A stretch of 23,075 nt of DNA from a virus: IMG/VR virus record IMGVR_UViG_3300040801_000780, positions 1-23,075 of that record. One strand, given 5' to 3'. The notes under the pieces were generated by a model. The model was given only the letters and a program-made list of their open reading frames with translations, was not told the origin of the DNA and ran no database searches. Made by a program: the position numbers and the translations under genes. Positions 7,206 through 15,525 of the stretch are shown piece after piece; position 1 is the first letter of the stretch; every line of letters begins with the position of its first letter.

Positions 7206-8258
7206 TTAGCTATGGGCAACAGCGTACGAATCAATAGAAATGACCGCGAAGTCTTTGCTATTGAACACGGACTTGTTGATACCGAAGATAGCACCACAAG
7301 AGATGCCCTTCTCATTACCATAGTCATCGATTTCCTCGTACCAAGACATCAGATTGTCTTTACCAACACGGCTCTGCTCCATAGAATCATAAGCATTACC
7401 CATGGCAAACACACCAGCCTGAGCACCAAGGAACAGGTTCCGTTTGACGTTCGCATACGGAGCGGTCAAACGAGTTGAATCGTACAGGATGCAACCATTG
7501 TACACACCCATAGCGCCCGTGAAGATCGGGTTTTTCAGGCCGCGGTTGTTGGCCCACATCTGGATGTCGCCCCACGTGGTGTAAGCAGAACCAGCCACGT
7601 CGAGTCGAAGGTCGGTCACACTATAAGGATGCAGCACGACGACATAATACTCGCCACCGTCGATCATAACCGGACGGATGGGCGGGGTCAGCGTACGAGC
7701 TTTTTCCTTAGCGTAGTCAATGTCAGCCAGAGAGAACTGATCATTGGTACCCAGCGTCGCGTCAGAAGTAGCGTCGCCAGAGTAGATGATATGATCGGAA
7801 TCAGGAGCGGTCGCGGTCTGACCATGGGTCAGGGTCGTGTCGCCACAGAGACACCGGAACATATAAGAGTCCATCTTGCCAGCAAACCAATCAGCAAGCT
7901 GAGTCTTCGCATCCGAACGCATGTCGTGCAGAGTTCTCTGCTGAGACATCCGACGGAACTTGTGAGCATTACGAAGCTGGTCGATGTTAACAGTATCCTG
8001 ATAGTAGACCATCGCCTCTTCGTTGTCTTTCATGCGGTTGTCGCCGGTAACACCGTCGTTAACCATTTGCATCAAGAGGTCATACTTAATCTGGTCGCCA
8101 GCACCCTTCTCCAGTTCGGTCATTCTCTGGAGGATAGCGCCTTTACCAGTACCAAGAAATTTGCTGAACAGGGTAGCTTTAAGAGCTTCCCGCATCGTCA
8201 GCGAACTCCAAATTTTAACAGTTTGGGCATCATTAGTCCCAAATGCAGTGATAGCCAT
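7206..8258 (-). CDS. Major capsid protein, N4-gp56 family (350 aa)
   Basis: The protein begins MAITAFGTNDAQTVKIWSS, followed by TMREALKATLFSKFLGTG near residue 21. This start is characteristic of N4-gp56-family major capsid proteins, which build the icosahedral shell with the HK97 fold. Further family features are the DQIKYDLLMQM strand, the LRNAHKFRRMSQQRTLHDMR segment, and the C-terminal YVVVLHPYSVTDLRLD region followed by NPIFTGAMGVYNGCILYDS. Length fits the family. It lies directly after the scaffold gene. No separate prohead protease is seen here. The start ATG has a GAGGAGAAA site. Antisense open frames across it are coding shadows. This is one of the firmest calls in the window. Confidence 0.92.
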   Translation of the reverse strand: MAITAFGTNDAQTVKIWSSLTMREALKATLFSKFLGTGKGAILQRMTELEKGAGDQIKYDLLMQMVNDGVTGDNRMKDNEEAMVYYQDTVNIDQLRNAHKFRRMSQQRTLHDMRSDAKTQLADWFAGKMDSYMFRCLCGDTTLTHGQTATAPDSDHIIYSGDATSDATLGTNDQFSLADIDYAKEKARTLTPPIRPVMIDGGEYYVVVLHPYSVTDLRLDVAGSAYTTWGDIQMWANNRGLKNPIFTGAMGVYNGCILYDSTRLTAPYANVKRNLFLGAQAGVFAMGNAYDSMEQSRVGKDNLMSWYEEIDDYGNEKGISCGAIFGINKSVFNSKDFAVISIDSYAVAHS

Positions 8259-8279
8259 TAGTCTTTCTCCTCATTAGAT

Positions 8280-9293
8280 TTAGAATTTAATACCGCTGGT
8301 TCTTTCCTCAGAGGACATAGCTTCAAGAATAGCAGCCGCTTCTGCATCAGACATGTCAAGCAAGTCCGTAGCAGAGAGTGCTCCTACTTTATCAACCACA
8401 TCAAGCTGAGCCGCTTTTGCATTCCTCGCGCCAGAAAGACCAGACGGTTTATTCAATACTTTCTGGAAACGCGAAGCGGATTCCTTTCCCTTTGCAGGGA
8501 TGGCACTGGCAACCGTCGTCGCTGCCTCTTCGTCCTTGGGAATGAAACTCCGCAAGGCTCTTCGTAACGACCTATTTGATTGTCCAACCACTGCTTCAAG
8601 ATCAGCACCCGGAAAAGCTTTTTGGAACTCTTTTTCGAGTTCCCCATCAAACACATACTCCATCGCCAACTCACCGTTCAACTGGCCCTGATAGTTATTA
8701 TCTTTCTGCCATTCGATAACGCGTTCGTTAGCCCACGTACGAGCTTTCGTGTACTCATTGTTGTAGATCTTTGAGAACCGCTCGTCTTCGCTGAGAGTTT
8801 TCTGCAACACTGCATTGCCAGCGGCCTGCTTTTGTGTTTGCTGATACCCAGCGGCAATCATACCCTTTAAATTCTCGATCTCCTCTCTATAAGGAGCAAG
8901 CACCGCATCTAGTTTATCGACCGGAAGGACAGTCTCGCCATCGTCATCTATGTCTAGAATGATGGCAGGTTTCTTTACAGCGCCCGTAGAGTCGGCGTCA
9001 CTTTTAGTATTACCCGCAGCTCTTTTTTCTAAGATAGCATTAACGGTACCTGTGAGGACGTCAAGACGACTCTGAAATTCCTGTCGTTTCTTGCGTTCCT
9101 CTTTGATGCCTTTCAGTAGACCAGCATTTTCACGCTGGAGAGCTTCGAGCTGTTCAAGAGACATCTTCGGAGCTTCGGCGGCGGGGTCGCCCACATCGTC
9201 ACCCGCTTCTCCTTGAGTGTCGTTATCAGTATCATTGGTCATTGCATTAGCTTCATCATCAGTCATGCCTAAAAGTTCATCTAGCTTACTCAT
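8280..9293 (-). CDS. Capsid scaffolding protein (337 aa)
   Basis: The N-terminus is very acidic and disordered (residues 10-40, many D, E, N, T and G). A predicted coiled coil follows around residues 45-85 (LEQLEALQREN, KEERKKRQEFQSRLDVL), then a mixed-charge helical region, and finally the helical tail SATDLLDMSDAEAAAILEAM near residues 308-327. Acidic, helical, low-Cys proteins encoded immediately before the major capsid gene are the usual internal scaffolds that nucleate procapsids and leave during packaging. The gene starts 21 codons' distance or less from no other gene; the region upstream holds a stable hairpin at 9347-9371. No protease motif is visible, so cleavage by itself is not suggested. 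Confidence 0.8.
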   Translation of the reverse strand: MSKLDELLGMTDDEANAMTNDTDNDTQGEAGDDVGDPAAEAPKMSLEQLEALQRENAGLLKGIKEERKKRQEFQSRLDVLTGTVNAILEKRAAGNTKSDADSTGAVKKPAIILDIDDDGETVLPVDKLDAVLAPYREEIENLKGMIAAGYQQTQKQAAGNAVLQKTLSEDERFSKIYNNEYTKARTWANERVIEWQKDNNYQGQLNGELAMEYVFDGELEKEFQKAFPGADLEAVVGQSNRSLRRALRSFIPKDEEAATTVASAIPAKGKESASRFQKVLNKPSGLSGARNAKAAQLDVVDKVGALSATDLLDMSDAEAAAILEAMSSEERTSGIKF

Positions 9294-9346
9294 TGTAGTT
9301 TCCTTTCAACCTTTTCGTAGTTGTCACGTAACTCCCTCAGTAAAAT

Positions 9347-9371
9347 GGGGACGGTGGCCTAGGCCGTCCCC
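9347..9371 (-). terminator. Hairpin between the portal block and the scaffold gene
   Basis: Arms GGGGACGG and CCGTCCCC make 8 perfect base pairs around a 9-base loop that contains a small CCTAGG palindrome. In the operon direction it follows the 45-aa gene and is trailed by ATTTTA, a very weak U-tract. It may attenuate transcription or separate the portal message from the scaffold-capsid message. Confidence 0.6.
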
Positions 9372-9392
9372 TCGACCAGAGTAGGGGGGAGT

Positions 9393-9530
9393 CTACTCTT
9401 TGTCTTTCTTCTCATCCTTACCGAAGATGCGTTCCCATCCTCGTTTATAGTTTTCACACATCTCTTTGTCAGCAAGTTGTTTCCCCCAAACCTTGCTCCA
9501 ATTACTCTTGAGTCCGTTGTCTTTGCTCAT
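9393..9530 (-). CDS. Small charged protein between portal and scaffold (45 aa)
   Basis: An ATG at 9530 opens MSKDNGLKSNWSKVWG and the frame ends in KDEKKDKE before a TAG. It overlaps the last 29 bases of the portal gene in another frame. AGGGGAG lies about 10 bases upstream. Without it, about 200 bases between portal and scaffold would be non-coding in a genome that is otherwise tightly packed. The protein is very hydrophilic with three Trp residues (residues 11, 15 and 32). The family is not recognised. It may be a minor assembly factor, or the frame may be fortuitous. Confidence 0.5.
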   Translation of the reverse strand: MSKDNGLKSNWSKVWGKQLADKEMCENYKRGWERIFGKDEKKDKE

Positions 9531-11667
9531 TTGCCATTCTCTCCCCTTCATCTTCTTTCATCGCAGCATTCATCATATGCCCGAATACATCCACACCTGA
9601 TTTCATCTGCGATTGTTTAGCCGATTGTGCTACATTTGCCAAGCCGTTAATATAGTTTAGCAAGTCCCGCTGTTCCGCAACCGACATACTCATTGCATGC
9701 TGTTGCATTTTCATAGCGTCTTTCGAACTCGCCGCATTTAGTTTAGCCATGGCGATAATGAAGTCGTTCATAATTTTCTGTTCATCCAGACTCAACTCTT
9801 TCTGTTTCATCTGGATCTCTGTCTGCATCATTTCTTCCTGCTGTTTCGAAGATTGTTCATTCTGGCTATTAATATACTCCAGCCATTTCGCCTTGTCACC
9901 AGCCGAGATGTCCATCTTTTCAATGATCAACTCAGGAGGAACTGGCAGACCACCCTGCTGCATTTCCATAAACGCAGAGAGTTCCATCATTCGTTTCGAC
10001 ATATTCCCCGGGGCTTCCTCGCCACCTATATTATATTCAAGGCTGCGCACATCACGAAGGTCCGCGGTAAGACCAGTCTGTTGATCGGTAATCAACCCAG
10101 TCTGAGGATCTACTGCGTATCTGTCGCTCTGTCCAAGAATCCGAAGTACCTGCTCGTCAGGCATATATGCCATAACAATTGCAAGCTGTCGTTTGAATAA
10201 TTGTTTCTTCATGTTATTAAAGGATTTGAAGAGGGGCTTCAACAGGGTTATCCCTTGCTGTTGACGCAAGCGAACCACAACGCCGGGTTCTTGACGACCC
10301 CTATCCTGACCCAGTAAGTCAGGGTTGATGCCCGTGATCTTCTTCATTATATCTTGTGAGAACTGTTCCATCTGCATAGGAGCATTAGGAAAGTTAGGTA
10401 CGGTGCGTTCTTTAATCCGTCCACCTTGTAGGGCACCACTGTTAACCCATGTGATACTGCCGGCTTCTTTCAGAGATTGTTCCGCTTGACGGTCGTCCAC
10501 GAACGAATCCGTTTCTGCATACACTCCGGGCTGTACCTGCTGATTTAACAAGTTCAGTGCCTGTGACCACCGCTTATTGATTTCTTTCTGCGGATCACGC
10601 ATCAGGCGAACCAAACCAAAATGATTCATCGTACGTTGACTGACATCTCTAAAGGCAAACATCGGAACGACTGAGAATCCCGGGTACGGTAATGGGCTGA
10701 TGTCATCATATAGAATCTCATCGCCAGTGAACTGTAACCATTTAACTCTCTTGTCCCTAAGTACCTCAATCGTAGCCTCTTCTCCGAATTCCTCAAAGAA
10801 ACTAGATTTGATGTCTTTTAAGTTCGCGCCTTCCGGGATTTCCTCAAACTTGCCGGATTCAGGATTAAACATGAATCGGCGTTCAAACATCTCCCAGTAT
10901 TCCATGTGGATAACACGAACCATATTCTTTTGTTTATCATAGAACTGAAAATCAAGTGGGGTATCGTAATCGCTCTCTTCGTCATTCGCCACTTCATCAC
11001 TGAAATAAGACGGGCTACTGGCAGCATCGGCAATAGAAATATCTAAGTTGCCCTGCCCACCTTCGATCAGATCATCTACCTTACTTCGTGATACTTTTGG
11101 AAAACGCATCAAGAAATCTTCACGAGTCAACCACCGATCCCAACAGAAGTAACTAGCGTCATCCCATCCGGGACGCCGTGAGGCTGGATCATAGTGAATC
11201 TCTGATACAGGAATAGTAACTTCCTGCATGATGATCTCGCCGAATCTTTTAGGATCTGGTACGAAGTCGATACCAACATATCCACGACCACAGATAGACG
11301 CTGACTCAAGAGCCGAGGTCTCTTCGTCGTCGAAGTCATTGGTATCACGCAACCAATCCGCCACATCGTTCAGAACCTCAGCCAAGAAACCATCTGTCGG
11401 GTCCACCGGCACGGCTCTGAATATTACCTTGTTATCCTCACTCATACCCATGATCAAGTCGATGCTTGATTTGGTAAGGTTGAAGGTCAAGATAGGTCGG
11501 AGTTCCTCCTCTAGAATTGCTCGTTCCTCAGACGACCACTGGTCGCCATCTCGGAAATTGAAATCCTGTCGGGCTTCCCCCTGCCACTCACGATCTCGGT
11601 TCACAGCATCAATGAAGAGTACCTTGCCGCGTTCCAACTTCTTTTTCTTGTTGAGTTTCTCAAACAT
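9502..11667 (-). CDS. Portal protein, P22-like (721 aa)
   Basis: This protein forms the dodecameric ring at one capsid vertex through which DNA enters and leaves. Family features in order: an N-terminal helix with DREWQGEARQDFNFRDGDQWSSEE; the PILTFNLTKSSIDLIMGM segment; the clip region with MEYWEMFERRF; then GLVRLMRDPQKEINKRWSQALNLL, the P22-portal signature helix; and TGINPDLLG. The last 150 residues are Met/Gln/Lys-rich helices (EMMQTEIQMKQKELSLDEQK), matching the barrel extension of large P22-type portals. Length is close to P22 portal. The ATG follows AAGGA and lies 4 bases after the stop of the 152-aa gene. The gene order terminase, portal, scaffold, capsid is standard. Confidence 0.9.
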   Translation of the reverse strand: MFEKLNKKKKLERGKVLFIDAVNRDREWQGEARQDFNFRDGDQWSSEERAILEEELRPILTFNLTKSSIDLIMGMSEDNKVIFRAVPVDPTDGFLAEVLNDVADWLRDTNDFDDEETSALESASICGRGYVGIDFVPDPKRFGEIIMQEVTIPVSEIHYDPASRRPGWDDASYFCWDRWLTREDFLMRFPKVSRSKVDDLIEGGQGNLDISIADAASSPSYFSDEVANDEESDYDTPLDFQFYDKQKNMVRVIHMEYWEMFERRFMFNPESGKFEEIPEGANLKDIKSSFFEEFGEEATIEVLRDKRVKWLQFTGDEILYDDISPLPYPGFSVVPMFAFRDVSQRTMNHFGLVRLMRDPQKEINKRWSQALNLLNQQVQPGVYAETDSFVDDRQAEQSLKEAGSITWVNSGALQGGRIKERTVPNFPNAPMQMEQFSQDIMKKITGINPDLLGQDRGRQEPGVVVRLRQQQGITLLKPLFKSFNNMKKQLFKRQLAIVMAYMPDEQVLRILGQSDRYAVDPQTGLITDQQTGLTADLRDVRSLEYNIGGEEAPGNMSKRMMELSAFMEMQQGGLPVPPELIIEKMDISAGDKAKWLEYINSQNEQSSKQQEEMMQTEIQMKQKELSLDEQKIMNDFIIAMAKLNAASSKDAMKMQQHAMSMSVAEQRDLLNYINGLANVAQSAKQSQMKSGVDVFGHMMNAAMKEDEGERMANEQRQRTQE

Positions 11668-11671
11668 TTAG

Positions 11672-12130
11672 TTAGTCCTTTTCCACCCACTCCTTCACGT
11701 TCTCAAGCTGTTCGTCGGTAAGATCTTTCAGCGAGATGAACCTACTGCGGTTTCCACCACAGAATGCACACGAGGTAAAGAAGCGCGGTCCTGATTTAGT
11801 TTCAGTTTTATAGAGCACCTGCAGATCTTTAGGATGCGTACAACTGGATTTCTCAATGAGTTCCCTCTTGAGTTCTTCCACTGCAGCTTCCACGACCTTA
11901 TCTTTGATACCAGCTTCGGTATCAGACTTTTCGTTAATTTCTTCGGGTTCATCCTCACCTTGAGGAATAATCCGTTCGATGTTCTCAAGGAAAAACATCT
12001 CGCCATTCAGCCGCTCAAAGCGGGCAAAATTGCGGCCAGAGTTCGTAAAGCGAGTCATTAGACGCTTGTGCTCTGCATTATCAAGTTCAACCACATCACC
12101 ACTACGAAATTTAACTAAATACGTTTTCAT
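11672..12130 (-). CDS. Zinc-ribbon-like protein between terminase and portal (152 aa)
   Basis: The start was set at MKTYLVKFRSGDVVELDNAE, 8 bases after GGAGG; the frame opens five codons earlier but that ATG overlaps the binding site. Residues 1-60 form a small strand-rich unit ending FARFERLNGEMFFLENIERIIP. An acidic linker and a helix (VVEAAVEELKRELIEK) follow. The C-terminal part carries SCTHPKDLQ...TSCAFCGGNRSRF, a Cys/His set (C-x-H ... C-x2-C) that could bind one zinc ion. The gene is tightly placed, 16 bases after the terminase stop and 4 bases before the portal start. It could help dock terminase to portal, but that is inference from position only. Confidence 0.65.
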   Translation of the reverse strand: MKTYLVKFRSGDVVELDNAEHKRLMTRFTNSGRNFARFERLNGEMFFLENIERIIPQGEDEPEEINEKSDTEAGIKDKVVEAAVEELKRELIEKSSCTHPKDLQVLYKTETKSGPRFFTSCAFCGGNRSRFISLKDLTDEQLENVKEWVEKD

Positions 12131-12146
12131 TCTTACTCCCTCCATA

Positions 12147-13763
12147 TCAGCTCGTCATCCACGTTCGGCGGCGGCGGCTGCCAAAGAATCTTGAGATTAT
12201 GTTTCTGTCAGAGATTATACCCACTCGTTCCGAAGCTAACAGACAATAGTTGAGGGCATGCCGATAATCATCCGGTCCACCGACTTTACCTTTATATCGG
12301 TATATTCGTGAACCACTAGCATCGTCCTCTTCCAGTACCTTAGCCATGTGCGTGAGCTGAGTTGCAAACGTGTTGAGTTCTGTGTTCCGTCTTGGTAACA
12401 CCAATCGTCCACGTTCTGTTACAAGCTCGTGCGTAGCATCGCATATCTCAGTCCTGTTGCACTTGATCACGAGATCTTTCTCGTCCCAGTGTGTCATACT
12501 CGTTCTTGTTTCAACGTAGTCACAGGCAAATACTGAGAATGTTTCCTCTTTCTGAAATTCTCGCACCTTCCGGATTTCTGGTTTTAAATCTATAACAGCC
12601 GACCTCACATTGAAGTCTCGGGCTAAATCGTGCAAGTCGTTAAAGGTACTAACCCGGCATACCTTCACAACTCTCAATGTATTTCGCGTAGGCCGTTCCG
12701 CGATCACGACATTGAGCATCGCGCCGACGTCAACTCCCATTGCGCATGGGCCGTCGGACTTTGTTAACATAGGGTCGTTACTGCAACAATTGTAAACGTC
12801 CGACTCACTGAGCCGGTTTTCGGCTGGGATATATGCTCGACCCAGCTTCGAGTTCATTACCTCACTCATGTCACCATAAGGAGGATCTTCATATAGATTC
12901 AAGATAGTGGTAGGGTCTATGTATGTTGAGTTTAGCTGAGAAATCCACCACCCTACTAGGTCTTTCCCGGGAGATTGAGCTATCCATTCTCCAACTCTTG
13001 GGTTCACATCTTTCTGACAGTGAACACATATTCGCTTGACTGTTCCGTTATCCTGTCTTTGCAGACAATTGGGGAATTCAAGGTCAAGGCTAGCTAGTTT
13101 GTTGCATGCTGGACATCGTACCATCCACACACGCATATCTGATTGTTGGTACATTTTATCGACGCCGTAATCTGGAATCGTAGGCGTACCTAGAAACATC
13201 TGTTCCTTTACCTGCGAGTGAGAGATTCGCTCACGCGCCAAGTCGATCATGGCAGGTTCAATTTCATCCATCTCGTCAAAGACAATTCGATCAACTGGAA
13301 TAGACTTCAACTGTGAACTAGATTTCTTACCGCCAATGGATTTCGTAGACCGAGCACCACGTAAATAGAGGTAGCCTCGTCCAATCTTCTTAATATTCTG
13401 TGCATCAGTACTGGTTACGTGTTGTCCAATGAATGCGTTCTGTGCAATCAGTGGATCAAAGCGCGCCTTAGAAAAGTCTCGTACGTCATCTCGCGTCGGA
13501 AACAAGTATAAAGCCCCTTGCGGGTACTTCTGATGTATCATTCCGTGCAGTGTCTTTAACACGAGCACCTCTGTTGCTCCAATCTGTGCGCCTTTAATAA
13601 AAACTTGCTCTCTCGCTTGCTCCTGTAACCAAGCTGCCTGATATTCGTGTCCAGCTAAAGCCCATTTACCGTGAGAGAGTTCCAATCCATTCTCAACTAT
13701 CCACGTAAAAGGGTCTAACTGCATCATGAGTGCCATCATTTCTGCGTTAGGTTTATCCCCCAT
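12147..13763 (-). CDS. Terminase large subunit, GpA-like ATPase-nuclease (538 aa)
   Basis: This is the DNA-packaging motor. Near residue 57 is KGAQIGATE, a variant Walker A like the K-x-AQ-G-TE motif of GpA-type terminases. RIVFDEMDE near residues 159-167 is Walker B with the catalytic Glu. Two Cys pairs (CPAC near 217 and CVHC near 246) form a zinc finger inserted as in lambda gpA relatives. The RuvC-like nuclease has GVDVG near 343-347, VIDLKPE near 391, and GGPDDYRHALNY near 495-506. The start at MGDKPN was preferred because AAGGAG lies 6 bases upstream; an ATG six codons earlier overlaps that site. It begins 10 bases after the 63-aa gene. The C-terminal SRRRRTW tail is basic. Confidence 0.9.
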   Translation of the reverse strand: MGDKPNAEMMALMMQLDPFTWIVENGLELSHGKWALAGHEYQAAWLQEQAREQVFIKGAQIGATEVLVLKTLHGMIHQKYPQGALYLFPTRDDVRDFSKARFDPLIAQNAFIGQHVTSTDAQNIKKIGRGYLYLRGARSTKSIGGKKSSSQLKSIPVDRIVFDEMDEIEPAMIDLARERISHSQVKEQMFLGTPTIPDYGVDKMYQQSDMRVWMVRCPACNKLASLDLEFPNCLQRQDNGTVKRICVHCQKDVNPRVGEWIAQSPGKDLVGWWISQLNSTYIDPTTILNLYEDPPYGDMSEVMNSKLGRAYIPAENRLSESDVYNCCSNDPMLTKSDGPCAMGVDVGAMLNVVIAERPTRNTLRVVKVCRVSTFNDLHDLARDFNVRSAVIDLKPEIRKVREFQKEETFSVFACDYVETRTSMTHWDEKDLVIKCNRTEICDATHELVTERGRLVLPRRNTELNTFATQLTHMAKVLEEDDASGSRIYRYKGKVGGPDDYRHALNYCLLASERVGIISDRNIISRFFGSRRRRTWMTS

Positions 13764-13773
13764 TGTGTTCTCC

Positions 13774-13965
13774 TTACTCAAATATTCTACGAACAGCCTT
13801 AGGTATATTGATGTTCGCTATTTCTTCGCTCAACCGATCCAGATACTTTTGACTCCCCCGAGTTTCAGGCTCAGGCAAGGGTTTCTTAGCATTCTGGTCA
13901 GCTTCATCGAGCTGTTTCTGATACTGTTTGCGTCCTGCATATCCCCCGTGAATTCTTTTAGGCAT
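13774..13965 (-). CDS. Small basic protein upstream of the large terminase (63 aa)
   Basis: The start is MPKRIHGGYAGRKQYQK, with AGGAGA 6 bases upstream. A longer frame to 14118 exists but runs through the 61-aa gene and has no better site. The N-terminal 30 residues are basic and Gln-rich, the C-terminal part is a charged helix (YLDRLSEEIANI) ending PKAVRRIFE. Its stop lies within the ribosome binding region of the terminase gene, so the two are probably coupled. No family is recognised. A terminase accessory or DNA-binding role fits place and charge but is inference. Confidence 0.62.
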   Translation of the reverse strand: MPKRIHGGYAGRKQYQKQLDEADQNAKKPLPEPETRGSQKYLDRLSEEIANINIPKAVRRIFE

Positions 13966-13975
13966 ATTAAATCTC

Positions 13976-14161
13976 CTATATAATTTTTGTATAGTGCAGA
14001 TATTCTCCGCACCAATCGCCGTAGCGTACCGGATGTTTACGAGGATACCGCCGACACCATAGAAGTTTACATTCTTTTGGCGTTGGTGTGATCTGATCCA
14101 TCTTTCTATTGTACGCACAGTTCCAGCACCCAGCTTTGGGTGGTATTTTAGGGACAGGCAT
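13976..14161 (-). CDS. Cys-rich mini-protein with DWCGEY motif (61 aa)
   Basis: Five cysteines are present: C12, C15, C31, C36 and C51. The pattern CxxC-x15-C...C...GDWCGEY resembles small phage and bacterial proteins that end in a WCGEF/Y motif and are thought to bind a metal. The protein is basic (pairs of K and R around residues 19-20 and 37-42) and fully hydrophilic. AAGGAGA lies 5 bases before the ATG, inside the loop of a possible 6-bp hairpin whose arm reaches the start codon. The next gene starts 10 bases on. Function is not known. Confidence 0.68.
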   Translation of the reverse strand: MPVPKIPPKAGCWNCAYNRKMDQITPTPKECKLLWCRRYPRKHPVRYGDWCGEYLHYTKII

Positions 14162-14188
14162 AGCGGTCTCCTTTCCGGGTATCCGCTA
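14161..14188 (-). promoter_or_regulatory. Hairpin holding the ribosome binding site of the 61-aa gene in its loop
   Basis: In the minus-strand RNA, arms TAGCGG and CCGCTA flank a 16-base loop with AAGGAGA; the last base of the second arm region is the A of the ATG. The pairing would display the binding site in the loop while covering the approach to the start codon. Six base pairs with a 16-base loop is only moderately stable. Confidence 0.3.
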
Positions 14189-14228
14189 CAGACATCCTGT
14201 TTCCTACTGTACCCTTTAGTTACTGTAT

Positions 14229-14277
14229 TCGGCGAAGCCCGCCGAGGTATTCTATGAAATTGCGGTGGTAATCACCG
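14229..14277 (-). terminator. Tandem short hairpins in the 119-bp gap after the 84-aa gene
   Basis: In the operon direction the first hairpin has 5-bp arms CGGTG/CACCG starting 3 bases after the stop codon. The second has 6-bp arms TCGGCG/CGCCGA. Neither is followed by a clear U-tract. This is one of the largest gaps in the late operon, so it may mark an mRNA end or processing site between the upstream virion-like genes and the terminase block. Confidence 0.4.
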
Positions 14278-14280
14278 TTT

Positions 14281-14535
14281 CTAGTTCCACTCTACCATGG
14301 CTACGCCATTGGCAAGAACAATGTAGTCAGCCTGAGTTCCAGCCAGATCAACCATAACGGAACGACCAGAGGTCTCCATTCTAATGTCTGCGACAGTAGT
14401 TCCGGCAGCTCCCCCTGTTTTGAAAGTAGCAACTGCGTTAGCAGCCGTAGCGGTTAAAATAACCTTCTTTACTGATACCAACGTAGACGCGGCCTTAAGT
14501 ACCGCACTTGCTGCAATATATTCCATACCTTTCAT
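14281..14535 (-). CDS. Small Ala-rich virion-like protein (84 aa)
   Basis: The ATG (14535) has AGAGGA about 8 bases upstream. The protein alternates small-residue helices and strands: IAASAVLKAASTLVSVKKVILTA, then FKTGGAAGTTVADIRMETSG and VDLAGTQADYIVLANGVAMVEW. This composition, one basic pair and no Cys, is usual for small structural proteins of phage heads or tails. It follows the 324-aa virion-like gene by 14 bases. It begins MKGMEY; the second Met is an alternative start. A defined family was not recognised. Confidence 0.58.
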   Translation of the reverse strand: MKGMEYIAASAVLKAASTLVSVKKVILTATAANAVATFKTGGAAGTTVADIRMETSGRSVMVDLAGTQADYIVLANGVAMVEWN

Positions 14536-14549
14536 ATCTTTATCCTCTC

Positions 14550-15524
14550 TTATCGTCCTAGTGGTCTAACCACAATAGGTGTATTTTTGTATCCACGCTG
14601 TCTATTATATGCTCGATCCACAGGTAAATAAATATTGGATCTGTGTGATTTACTGTACTCTATATATCTAGAACGATTCGCCATCTGTTCTAGTTTTTGT
14701 TCCTCGGTTAAAATAGGTTTACGCCTCGATGATGCAACTGGAGGCGGCGGATCTAGTATAAGTGCGTTCTCTGTAGTTACCAATTCCAACAATAATGTCT
14801 CGTATTCTGTGGTATACAAACCACTAGTATATGGAGTTTGTGTTGGTATTGTTGGCATTTGCAGCAAACCCGTAGTCGGACTACCTGTTGTTGTTGCTAC
14901 AGAAACAGCATGAGATGAACTTAAGGTTCCTTCTCTGACAAAACAAGTTCGAAACCACTCATTGCCACTAGCCGCTATAGTTGGCACCTTACCTTCTAAA
15001 CCATATCTATTAACTATAGTTATTATTAATAATCTGTTGTCTGCTTGTCTAGGTGCTAAGAGACCATTCGTACTACTAAAGGATTTAGTTCGTGTATTAG
15101 ACCATATTCTTGACCAATTAGTCATATTATGATTCGTTGATCCACCATATGCCGCAATACCTCGAAACGTCATATTCATTATCCATATCTTACCAACTAA
15201 ATATCCGTCATCTCTAGTCCATGTATATGATTCTTCGTTTTCATCATCATCAGTGGCGACTTTAAAAAATACTGACCATCGTCGTCCACCATTTACATAC
15301 GGCGGGTCAACTCGGTATCTGTACCAAAATGCCTGTATCCATCCAGTTGGAAATGGTTCTACGAAGCCATCTAGATTCTGTTCAGTATTCATAGATGTGG
15401 TATCATGTAAAATAACACAAACCATTAAATCCCCACTGTATGTATTAACTGGAGCTGTTATTGTTGCGTATTTAGATGATGCAATATACGCTGATTTCAT
15501 TCCAATATACGTTCCGCCACCCAT
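14550..15524 (-). CDS. Virion- or tail-fibre-like protein (324 aa)
   Basis: It begins MGGGTYIGMKSAYIASSKYATI, followed by VNTYSGDLMVCVILHDTTS. This start is typical of beta-sandwich modules in phage fibre, whisker and head-fibre proteins, where a strand ending GDL(M/L)V-----D replaces the usual IDGS turn. The middle is rich in Trp, Tyr, Asn, Arg and Thr (TNHNMTNWSRIWSNTRTKSF). The last 60 residues are Pro- and Arg-rich and charged (PPPPVASSRRKPILTEEQKLEQM). The start has only a weak GGTG site, 7 to 8 bases upstream, so moderate translation is expected. Position, far upstream of the other tail genes, is unusual for a fibre. A carbohydrate-binding or capsid-fibre role is possible. Confidence 0.55.
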   Translation of the reverse strand: MGGGTYIGMKSAYIASSKYATITAPVNTYSGDLMVCVILHDTTSMNTEQNLDGFVEPFPTGWIQAFWYRYRVDPPYVNGGRRWSVFFKVATDDDENEESYTWTRDDGYLVGKIWIMNMTFRGIAAYGGSTNHNMTNWSRIWSNTRTKSFSSTNGLLAPRQADNRLLIITIVNRYGLEGKVPTIAASGNEWFRTCFVREGTLSSSHAVSVATTTGSPTTGLLQMPTIPTQTPYTSGLYTTEYETLLLELVTTENALILDPPPPVASSRRKPILTEEQKLEQMANRSRYIEYSKSHRSNIYLPVDRAYNRQRGYKNTPIVVRPLGR

Positions 15525-15525
15525 A

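Noticed and set aside
7629-8261. 210-aa open frame on the plus strand opposite the major capsid gene
   Set aside because: It is fully antisense to a firmly identified capsid gene, has no ribosome binding site and an unnatural composition; it is a codon-bias shadow.
13966-14118. Longer start for the 63-aa gene
   Set aside because: The extension overlaps the whole DWCGEY gene; the MPKRIHGG start has an AGGAGA site at ideal distance.
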